DNA of 6,933 bases from Streptomycetales bacterium (GTDB lineage: Bacteria > Actinomycetota > Actinomycetes > Prado026). The stretch covers positions 1-6,933 of the forward strand of contig JANYIP010000141.1 of NCBI GenBank assembly GCA_025361995.1, given 5' to 3'. The notes beneath the pieces are model-generated. The model had not been told where the DNA came from. It ran no database searches and saw only the letters and a list, made by a program, of their open reading frames with translations. Below, in pieces: positions 1 to 5,344 of this stretch; within the stretch, counting starts at the first letter, position 1, and the number at the start of each line of letters is the position of its first letter. The translations under genes and the position numbers were made by a program.

Positions 1-1
1 G

Positions 2-442
2 GTGGCCACCGGCGTCCTGACGGTCGCGGTCGCCGCCGTGACCGTGGTCTGGCTGAACCGGTCACCGGCATCCTTGCCCCCCGCGGCGGTGCGGGTCGAC
101 GCGTACTTCTGCCAGCCGGCGGACGTGCCGGCGCCCTGCGCAGCCCCCGCGACCCCGGCCCAGCGATCCGCCGGGCAGGCCGCCGCCCGAGCCCTGCCCG
201 GGGTCACGGCCGTCCGGTACATCTCCCAGCAGCAGGCGTACACCGAGTTCGAGCAGCAGTTCGCCGGCAAGCCGGTCGCCGCAACCGTCACCGTCGCCCA
301 GCTCCCCGACTCCCTTCGTGTCACGGTGTCGAGCACCGGCGCCGCGCAGTCCGTGGCCAGCAGCCTCGCCGCGCTGCCCGGGGTCGCCTCAGCTCATGCG
401 GCCGTCCCCCCGACCAGCGCCTCCGTCCCCGGGTCCGGCTAG
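2..442 (+). CDS. Small membrane protein with FtsX-like extracellular domain (5' end cut)
   Basis: The product is a single-pass membrane protein whose outer part resembles the extracellular domain of the cell-division permease FtsX. It lacks the rest of the permease. Residues 3-19 are a hydrophobic segment (GVLTVAVAAVTVVWLN). An extracytoplasmic domain follows, with VRVDAYFC, ALPGVTAVRYISQQQAYTEF, LPDSLRVTV and a closing AALPGVASA. This is the order seen in FtsX outer domains, where a strand ends in F-x-C, a helix leads to LPGV, an EAY-F stretch follows, and LP-S-RV leads to a second LPGV. Cys37 and Cys46 could form a disulfide. GTG at position 2 is the first possible start, but the frame is open to the window edge, so an N-terminal cytoplasmic part is probably missing. 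It ends 10 bp from the convergent next gene. Stand-alone proteins of this kind occur in actinobacteria; their role is unknown and partnership with FtsE is not implied. Confidence 0.7.
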   Translation: MATGVLTVAVAAVTVVWLNRSPASLPPAAVRVDAYFCQPADVPAPCAAPATPAQRSAGQAAARALPGVTAVRYISQQQAYTEFEQQFAGKPVAATVTVAQLPDSLRVTVSSTGAAQSVASSLAALPGVASAHAAVPPTSASVPGSG

Positions 443-452
443 CCACCGAGCC

Positions 453-1370
453 CTAGTGCGGGCAGCTCACCGCAACCAGCCGGTCCAGGGCACGGACAAG
501 GCTCGTGTCGGCGCCGAAACCGCCGGTGGGACTCAGCACGACCCCATCGATCTGGCCGGTCGGTGCCACGGCACAGTCGGACACCGTGACCCGGATCTCC
601 ACCGCGACCTTGGCTCCCGGGGCGATCGGCGGCACGGTCGACGGGGTGATCGCAGCAGCGAACCCGTCCGCGGCGAAGGTGACGCTCGTGGCTCCGGACA
701 CCGAGGGCCCTTGGTTGAGCAGGACGATGCTGACCAGCAGGACGCGGCCGACCAGCTGGGTGACCACGTCCCCGGTGGGGAACACCTCGTTCGCGACCGA
801 GGAGGCGACCTGGCTGCAGGCGCCGAAGACCGTGGTGTCCCAGACCCCGCGGTTGAGGACCGGGACGCCCTGCTCCGTGACCGTGCCGTCCGGTGCGCGC
901 AGGCGCAGCCGTACCTTCGGCAGCGTCAGCGCCGTCGTCGTTCCGTCCGTGGCGCAGTCGAACACACCCGGGAAGTCGATGATGGCCGACTCGTGCGGGG
1001 CCAGCGACGTCTGTGCGGCCTTGGCGACCGGAACCCCGCCCCATGACGCGCTCACCACCTGGACGCGCCCTGGGCTGGTGTTGACCAGGATCACCGACCA
1101 CGCGGCCTCCTGCTCGGCAGGATTGCTGACATTGGTGGTGAAGCTCCCCGCGAGCAGCGCGAACGTGACGGCGGCGGTGTGCGCATCGCGGGCGCTGGTG
1201 CGGTGCCGCTGCCACTGGTCGCCTCCCCACCAGCCCCCGACCCCGAGCACGACTACGGCGATGAGGGCGGTCGTCAGCGCCACCACGCGCGGCGATCGCG
1301 CGGACCGGCCGTCGTCGCTGCCGACGACGTCCGCGGGGTCGCTGCTCGACAACAGCTCCGGCTCGCTCAC
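453..1370 (-). CDS. Membrane-anchored protein of unknown function with two similar outer domains
   Basis: No function is recognised. The 305-residue product has an acidic, Ser-rich cytoplasmic N-terminus (residues 1-28), one transmembrane helix (about 29-48, ALTTALIAVVVLGVGGWW) and a large extracytoplasmic part. That part reads as two similar beta-rich units: about 68-160 (WSVILVNTSPGRVQVVSASW, LAPHESAIIDF, FDCA) and about 205-303 (VSIVLLNQGPSVSGATSVTF, IAPGAKVAVEIRV, SDCAVA). Each has the pattern of a strand, an N-x-(S/G)P turn, a strand, an APG/APH turn and a final strand with Cys, so an ancient internal duplication is likely. Four cysteines (139, 185, 266, 303) could form two disulfides. 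I chose GTG at 1370 because AGGA lies 8 bases upstream and the protein then begins acidic. ATG at 1415 (GAGG 4 bases upstream) and GTG at 1436 are alternatives that add 15 and 22 residues. It converges with the FtsX-like gene and diverges from the sigma-factor gene. Confidence 0.75.
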   Translation of the reverse strand: MSEPELLSSSDPADVVGSDDGRSARSPRVVALTTALIAVVVLGVGGWWGGDQWQRHRTSARDAHTAAVTFALLAGSFTTNVSNPAEQEAAWSVILVNTSPGRVQVVSASWGGVPVAKAAQTSLAPHESAIIDFPGVFDCATDGTTTALTLPKVRLRLRAPDGTVTEQGVPVLNRGVWDTTVFGACSQVASSVANEVFPTGDVVTQLVGRVLLVSIVLLNQGPSVSGATSVTFAADGFAAAITPSTVPPIAPGAKVAVEIRVTVSDCAVAPTGQIDGVVLSPTGGFGADTSLVRALDRLVAVSCPH

Positions 1371-1415
1371 CCGCGCGATCCTAGGGGCCGCTAGCCGGTC
1401 AGGGCTCCAGGGCAT

Positions 1416-1441
1416 GCAACCTCGCAACCTAGGCACCCGTC
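1416..1441 (+). promoter_or_regulatory. Possible ECF-type promoter upstream of the sigma-factor gene
   Basis: GCAACC (1416-1421) is followed after 16 bases by CGTC (1438-1441). This matches the general shape of ECF sigma-factor promoters (an AAC-containing -35 box, about 16 bases, then CGTC) and lies about 78 bp before the sigma-factor GTG. A second GCAACCT lies at 1424-1430, eight bases from the first, so the -35 box is duplicated or the site is also a protein-binding repeat. Autoregulation by the encoded sigma factor would be a natural reading but is inference. Short motifs like these arise by chance in GC-rich DNA, so confidence is low. Confidence 0.3.
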
Positions 1442-1518
1442 CTCACCCTGTGACCGGGCGGACAGCCGTCGACCCGGCGCAGGGCCCGAGACCCGGGCCA
1501 CGGCGGAGCGGAAGGTGC

Positions 1519-2040
1519 GTGGACCGAGCCGAGTTCGAGCAGCTGTTCGCCGAGCGCATGGTTCCCCTGCGCCGGACCGCGTACCTGCTCTGCGGCGACT
1601 GGCACCGCGCCGAGGACCTCGTACAGACCACGTTCGCCCGGATGTACGCCGCCCGGACCCGGGTCCGTGACCCGGGTGCCGCCGAGGCGTACCTGCGACG
1701 CACCCTCCTGCACGCCCACCTCGACAACAGCCGGCGGAGGTGGCGGGGAGAGGTCGCGACCGACGTGCTGCCCGAGACGGCCACCGCCGGGAGCGATGGG
1801 CAGACCGACGACCGCCTCCCGCTGGCCGCAGGGCTCGCACGGGTACCGCCGAGGCAACGCGCCTGCCTGGTGCTGAGGTACTTCGACGACTGCTCTGTCG
1901 AGGAGACGGCCCGAGCCCTGGGCTGCTCCGAGGGCACCGTCAAGAGCAACACCGCGCGCGGTCTCGTCGCGCTCCGTACGGCGCTCGGCTCCGCCTTCCT
2001 CGAGCCGGCAGCAGCAACCACCCGAGAGGACCTGACATGA
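1519..2040 (+). CDS. SigE-family (ECF-type) RNA polymerase sigma factor
   Basis: This is a 173-residue sigma-70-family factor of the actinobacterial SigE type, which directs RNA polymerase to a small set of promoters. Region 2 spans about residues 3-75 (FEQLFAERMVPLRRTAYLLC, then AEDLVQTTFARMY for the core-binding and -10-recognising helices, then AYLRRTLLHAHLDNSRRR). Region 4 spans about 100-155, with the helix-turn-helix VEETARALGCSEGTVKSNTA for -35 recognition. The preceding LARVPPRQRACLVLRYFDD is the typical family stretch before region 4.2. The start is GTG at 1519: the product then begins VDRAEFEQLF, the usual length and beginning for the family, with GGAG ten bases and GAAGG three bases upstream. 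The frame stays open far upstream, but that part has no protein-like features. The gene overlaps the next start by ATGA, so the two were once translationally coupled. It is intact although its partner is broken. Confidence 0.9.
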   Translation: MDRAEFEQLFAERMVPLRRTAYLLCGDWHRAEDLVQTTFARMYAARTRVRDPGAAEAYLRRTLLHAHLDNSRRRWRGEVATDVLPETATAGSDGQTDDRLPLAAGLARVPPRQRACLVLRYFDDCSVEETARALGCSEGTVKSNTARGLVALRTALGSAFLEPAAATTREDLT

Positions 2041-2714
2041 ATTCGACGAAGCCGACGTCCGCCACGCCCTGAGGACACTGGTCGCCGACGAGCCCGAGCT
2101 GGGCGTCCGCCTGGACCACGTGGTCCGCGACGGCCAGCGCCTGCGCCTGCGGCGCCGTTCGGCGCTCCTCGGTACGCCGGTCAGTGTGCTCGCGCTCGAA
2201 CGGTGACCAGCGGTGCGGCCGCGACTCTCGAAGACGTCGTCCGACAGGCGAGCCCGGCGGGCTGGACGTTCGTGTTCGACGACGCCGAGTGGGCGTCCAT
2301 CCGGACCGGCATCACCGCTACTGTCAACGACGGGACCGCCGACGGGTACCTGAGCCTGGCCTCCACCGGTCAGCTCGGGATGCTGACGGTCCACCCCTGC
2401 ACCGACTCCGAGTTTCGCCAGGGGCGACCTGCACGGAGACCAGGCGCTCCGACGGCTCGTTCCTGACCCTGCGCGGTCTGGTCGACGCCGACGGTGTGGA
2501 GACGATCCTGGTCTCCATCACGCGCAAGAACGGCACGGGGACCTTTGCGGAGGCCGGCAACTACGTGCTGCCGCCGGAGCCAGCCTCGAGGACCCTGGTC
2601 ACGGCCGGACAGAAGGACGTGTCGGGCCCCGAGATCACCCGGCCCGATCCCAGCTACACGGTCGCCCAGCTCACCGCGCTGGTCGAGGCCGTCGACGCGG
2701 CCGCCATCCGCTGA
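2037..2714 (+). pseudogene. Frameshifted sigma-factor partner (membrane-anchored, putative anti-sigma-like protein)
   Basis: Three frames together give one recognisable protein of the kind normally encoded right after SigE-family sigma factors. Its native ATG (2037) overlaps the sigma stop, but that frame ends after 11 codons at 2072. Part A (2039-2206, other frame) reads EFDEADVRHALRTLVADEPE... then GQRLRLRRRSALLGTPVSVLAL, an N-terminal cytoplasmic region with the start of a membrane helix. Part B (2203-2424) reads TSGAAATLEDVVRQASPAGW to HPCTDSEFRQG. Part C (2427-2714) reads TCTETRRSDGSFLTLRGLVD to RPDPSYTVAQLTALVEAVDA. Each break has the phase of a single missing base. The first and third lie beside G residues (a likely lost G at 2039 and in the GGGG at 2421-2424). 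At the second, near 2195-2203, the membrane helix is too short, so a longer deletion is possible. The breaks could be real decay or homopolymer base-calling errors. An anti-sigma role is inferred from position; no zinc anti-sigma motif is visible. Confidence 0.75.
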
Positions 2715-2715
2715 C

Positions 2716-3330
2716 TCAGGCGCCGGAGCCCGGCGGCGAGGTGGGCGCCGCGGCGCCGTCCGGCCGCTGCGCCGGTCCCCCGGGTCCTGGCCCGCGCCAC
2801 GCCCCGGCTGTGGGCAGCCCGTCCATGACGTCGTCGGCGGTCACGGTGCCACCGACCTTGGTGCCCTCGACGCGCACCGTGTCGCCGACCGCCACGTCCG
2901 CGACCTTGGCCCCAGCGCCCTTTTTGCCGACCCGGGTGCTCGAGCCGATCACGTACGTCGCGGTGAACCCGTCCGAGCTCGTGACAGTGACCGAGGTCGC
3001 GGTCACGGCCGTGACCTTGCCGGACTGCTCGTCGATCGTCACCACCTTGGTGCCCTGCTGGACGACCTCCTCGCTGTGCAGCAGCTGGCCGTACTCCCGC
3101 CCGCCCGGCCCGCCGAAGCCACGTGCCCCGCCCGGCCCGCCGAAGCCGCCGGGGCCGCCGAAGTGCCCAGGGCCGTTCGGTCCGCCGGTCGGGCGCCCGC
3201 TCGGCGACGCCGAGGGGCTCGGGGTCGACGCCGAGGCCGAGGCAGAGATAGCCACCCCGATCACAACGGCCAGCGCTCCGGCTGCGACAGCAGTGGCGAT
3301 GACGGCGGGCTTGCGAGGTCCGAGCTTCAT
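2716..3330 (-). CDS. Exported or membrane-anchored Gly/Pro-rich protein with DUF5666-like domain
   Basis: The 204-residue product begins MKLGPRKPAV, then a hydrophobic stretch (about 10-30, VIATAVAAGALAVVIGVAIS) acting as a signal peptide or membrane anchor. SerAla/Pro-rich sequence (31-50) and a Gly/Pro/Phe repeat region (50-78, FGGPGGFGGPGG, GFGGPGG) follow. A beta-rich domain at about 93-170 has the DUF5666 pattern: GKVTAVTATSVTVTSSDG, a central ATYVIGSSTRV, then VADVAVGDTVRVEG and VTADDV. The tail is again Gly/Pro-rich. Function is unknown; such domains are OB-like folds found in exported bacterial proteins. Start ATG at 3330 is supported by AGGAG six bases upstream. An in-frame ATG at 3471 would lie inside the inverted repeat and add 47 residues without membrane or domain features. 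Its stop is one base from the end of the convergent broken sigma-partner gene, so no separate terminator fits between them. Confidence 0.8.
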   Translation of the reverse strand: MKLGPRKPAVIATAVAAGALAVVIGVAISASASASTPSPSASPSGRPTGGPNGPGHFGGPGGFGGPGGARGFGGPGGREYGQLLHSEEVVQQGTKVVTIDEQSGKVTAVTATSVTVTSSDGFTATYVIGSSTRVGKKGAGAKVADVAVGDTVRVEGTKVGGTVTADDVMDGLPTAGAWRGPGPGGPAQRPDGAAAPTSPPGSGA

Positions 3331-3423
3331 GGGGAACTCCTGGATCGATGTCGAGGCGAGCGGACGACGGACGTCCGGCGCCTCTCCAGGATGCGCTCGG
3401 CTCAGCCCAGACGCAGCCGCTCG

Positions 3424-3445
3424 TACCTTCGAATCACCTGTGAAT
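3424..3445 (-). promoter_or_regulatory. 11-bp tandem repeat, candidate response-regulator site
   Basis: On the minus strand ATTCACAGGTG (3445-3435) is followed directly by ATTCGAAGGTA (3434-3424); 8 of 11 bases agree. Head-to-tail repeats with an 11-bp period are the usual form of sites bound by OmpR/PhoB-family response regulators. It lies about 95-115 bp upstream of the DUF5666-type gene start, where an activator or repressor site would be expected. No regulator gene is present in the window, so the partner is unknown and the site is only a candidate. Confidence 0.3.
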
Positions 3446-3458
3446 CCCGCGGCCACGC

Positions 3459-3528
3459 CCTCGTTGATCATGGACTAGTTGCCCATGTCGATCATGGAAC
3501 TGGGGCAACTAGTCCATGATCAACGAGG
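3459..3528. repeat. Perfect 26-bp inverted repeat with 18-nt loop at the 3' end of arcC
   Basis: The left arm (3459-3484) and right arm (3503-3528) are exact reverse complements over 26 bp, separated by 18 nt. The core GATCATGGA occurs at 3466-3474, again in the loop at 3490-3498, and reversed at 3513-3521, so the element holds three copies of one motif. The right arm covers the last codons and the TGA stop (3522-3520) of the carbamate kinase gene. As RNA it would form a very stable hairpin just after arcC, which could end transcription or protect the mRNA 3' end, but no T-run follows. It may equally be a dispersed palindromic (REP or MITE-like) element. No transposase is nearby and no target-site duplication is evident. 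Confidence 0.85.
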
Positions 3529-4458
3529 TGCGTACGTGAGGCCGGGGAAGCTCGTCGAGATGCGGGTACCCGCGGTGCCGGCCAGGATCGCGGGCAGGTC
3601 CTCCAGGGCGCCGATCGCCGCCACTTTCCCCGACCGACGGGCGAACGCGCAGGCAGCCTCGACCTTGGGCCCCATCGAACCGGCGGGGAACGCCAGGGCC
3701 TCGACGGCGTCCGGGTGGGCGTCGGCGATCTGTCGCTGCCCCGGCGTCCCCCAGTCGACGAAGACGCCCGCCGCGTCCGTGACGATCACCAGGCGGTCCG
3801 CCCCGACGTCGTGGGCCAGCACCGCGCTCGAGCGGTCCTTGTCGATGACGGCCTCGACGCCGACGAGCTGGCGCGTACCAGCCCGGTACATGGTGGGGAT
3901 CCCGCCGCCGCCCGTGCACACGACCACCGAGCCGTGCTCGAGCAGCCACTGGATCGGCCTGATCTCGAAGATCCGCCGCGGCAGTGGGGAGGGCACCACC
4001 CGTCGCCACGCGTTGCCGTCCGCCTTGACCACCCAGCCCTTGTCGGCAGCCCGCGCCCGTGCCTCAGCCTCGGTGTACACCGGCCCGACGAACTTGGTCG
4101 GGTTGGCAAATGCCGGGTCGTCCGGGTCGACCTCGGTCATCGTCAGGACGGTCGCGAGCGGCTTCTCGAACGGCAGCAGGTTCCCCAGCTCCTGCTCGAT
4201 GAAGTAGCCGATCATCCCCTCGGTCTGCGCGCCGAGCACGTCGAACGGGTACGCCTCCACGTCCCCGTACGCCGCAGCCTGCAGCGCGAGCAGCCCCACC
4301 TGCGGGCCGTTGCCGTGGCTGATCACCAGCTCGTGCTCCATCGCGACCGGCACGAGGGCCTGGCAAGCGATGCGTACGTTGAGTCGCTGGCTCTCGACCG
4401 TCATCGGCTCGCCGCGGCGTTGCAGAGCATTGCCCCCGAGGGCGACGACGACCCGCAT
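3520..4458 (-). CDS. arcC: Carbamate kinase
   Basis: Carbamate kinase (amino-acid kinase family) transfers phosphate between carbamoyl phosphate and ADP, usually making ATP in arginine deiminase, agmatine or purine breakdown; it is cytoplasmic. The 312 residues are full length for the family. Visible motifs in order are VVVALGGNAL (residues 3-12, phosphate-binding loop), ISHGNGPQVG (46-55), DVLGAQTEGMIGY (73-85), PTKFVGPVYT (120-129), GNAWRRVVPSP (148-158), VVVCTGGGGIP (178-188), EAVIDKDRSSAVLA (202-215, with Lys207), TDAAGVFVDW (227-236) and FPAGSMGPKVEAA (257-269, with Lys265). The two lysines match the conserved catalytic positions. Start ATG at 4458 gives the canonical beginning. It follows truA by 9 bp on the same strand, so it may be co-transcribed with it. 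No arcA, arcB or other arginine-deiminase gene is in the window. The last residues (about 301-312) form a short tail whose final codons and stop come from the inverted repeat. Confidence 0.95.
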   Translation of the reverse strand: MRVVVALGGNALQRRGEPMTVESQRLNVRIACQALVPVAMEHELVISHGNGPQVGLLALQAAAYGDVEAYPFDVLGAQTEGMIGYFIEQELGNLLPFEKPLATVLTMTEVDPDDPAFANPTKFVGPVYTEAEARARAADKGWVVKADGNAWRRVVPSPLPRRIFEIRPIQWLLEHGSVVVCTGGGGIPTMYRAGTRQLVGVEAVIDKDRSSAVLAHDVGADRLVIVTDAAGVFVDWGTPGQRQIADAHPDAVEALAFPAGSMGPKVEAACAFARRSGKVAAIGALEDLPAILAGTAGTRISTSFPGLTYAPR

Positions 4459-4467
4459 GCGCGCAAC

Positions 4468-5343
4468 CTACTGCCCGCGACGCGGCCGCCGGGTGAGATG
4501 GGCCCGCTCGGCGAGCGCGTCGTCGGCCGGGTAGCGGACCTCCTCGAGCGTGAGCCCGTGCGCGGCGACCACCTGTACGAGCGGATCGCGGACCCCGCCG
4601 AGCAGCACCTGAGCCGGCCACCCGACGTCGCGACGGCCCTCGCCCACCGGGATCAGCGCCCCGACGAGCGCACGCACCATGGAGTGGCAGAAGGCGTCCG
4701 CGACCAACGTGGCGACCAGCAGCCCGTCGGGGGCGTCACCGTCTCGGCGCCAGTTCAGCTCGGCCAGCTCCCGCACCGTCGTCCCGCCCTCGCGGAATCG
4801 GCAGAACGCTGCGAAGTCGTGCAGCCCCACCAGTCGGAGCGACGCCGCGTTGAGCAGTTCGACGTCGAGCTCCCTGCGGTGCCAAAGGACCTCGCGCCGA
4901 CGCAGGGGGTCGGGGGCGACCACGCCGTCACGGATCCGGTACGCGTACCGCCGCCACAACGCCGCGAACCGCGCGTCGAAGCCAGCCGCTGCCGGGCCGA
5001 TCGCGTGGACCGAGATGTCCGCGGGAAGCGCCCGGCCGAGGGCGCGGAGCGGGTTCGGGTGCGCCTGCCAGCGCTGCACAGGCACATCGACATGGGCGAC
5101 CTGGCCGCGGGCGTGCACGCCAGCGTCGGTACGGCCGGCCACGGTCAGCGGCGCCCGCGCCGGCAGCCGTAGGACAGTAGCCAGCGCGTCCTCGACAGTG
5201 CCCTGCACGGTACGGAGCCCGGGTTGGCTGGCCCACCCGGAGAAGTCCGTGCCGTCGTACCCCAGATCGATGCGGACGCGGACGAGCCCGCCATCCCCGG
5301 GCGGGGCGGCGGGCTCGTGAGCACTTGCGTCGAGCTCGGACAC
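4468..5343 (-). CDS. truA: tRNA pseudouridine(38-40) synthase TruA
   Basis: TruA converts uridines 38-40 in the anticodon stem-loop of many tRNAs to pseudouridine. Motifs, numbered from GTG at 5343: VRVRIDLGYDGTDFSGWASQ (about 22-41), TVQGTVEDAL (45-54), and the catalytic loop AGRTDAGVHARGQVAHVDV with the nucleophilic Asp at about residue 73. Further on are FDARFAALWRRYAYRIRD, the L-H-DFAAFCRFREGG stretch, and FCHSMVRALVGALIPVGEG near the C-terminus. The start is uncertain. GTG at 5343 lies just after the rplQ stop (TGA 5347-5345) and gives 291 residues. ATG at 5373 and GTG at 5382 lie inside rplQ and would add 10 or 13 residues. None has a strong ribosome-binding site, which suggests coupling to rplQ translation. 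The position after rpoA-rplQ is the standard actinobacterial order. The protein ends in a basic tail (TRRPRRGQ). Confidence 0.95.
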   Translation of the reverse strand: MSELDASAHEPAAPPGDGGLVRVRIDLGYDGTDFSGWASQPGLRTVQGTVEDALATVLRLPARAPLTVAGRTDAGVHARGQVAHVDVPVQRWQAHPNPLRALGRALPADISVHAIGPAAAGFDARFAALWRRYAYRIRDGVVAPDPLRRREVLWHRRELDVELLNAASLRLVGLHDFAAFCRFREGGTTVRELAELNWRRDGDAPDGLLVATLVADAFCHSMVRALVGALIPVGEGRRDVGWPAQVLLGGVRDPLVQVVAAHGLTLEEVRYPADDALAERAHLTRRPRRGQ

Positions 5344-5344
5344 G

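Noticed and set aside
1380..1433. Two CCTAGG palindromes (1380-1385 and 1428-1433) as an operator pair
   Set aside because: Six-base palindromes are common by chance, and there is no further symmetry around them.
505..1518. Long open plus-strand frame upstream of the sigma factor, which would make a 511-residue protein
   Set aside because: It is antisense to a convincing membrane protein gene, has no domain-like sequence, and the sigma factor is complete from GTG 1519.
3100..3185. Repeated CCGCCGAAGCC-type units as a CRISPR or mobile repeat
   Set aside because: They are codon-level repeats encoding the Gly/Pro/Phe-rich region of the DUF5666-type protein, without spacers.
3331..3471. Longer start (ATG 3471) for the DUF5666-type protein
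   Set aside because: The start would lie inside the palindrome and lacks a ribosome-binding site. ATG 3330 has AGGAG and is followed by a normal signal segment.
3479..4207. Plus-strand open frame starting in the inverted repeat
   Set aside because: It is the reverse of carbamate kinase, whose motifs are all intact on the minus strand. High GC keeps antisense frames open.
3715..5172. Very long plus-strand frame across arcC and truA
   Set aside because: It is antisense to two full-length conserved enzymes and has a low-complexity, Arg/Asp-rich composition typical of shadow frames.
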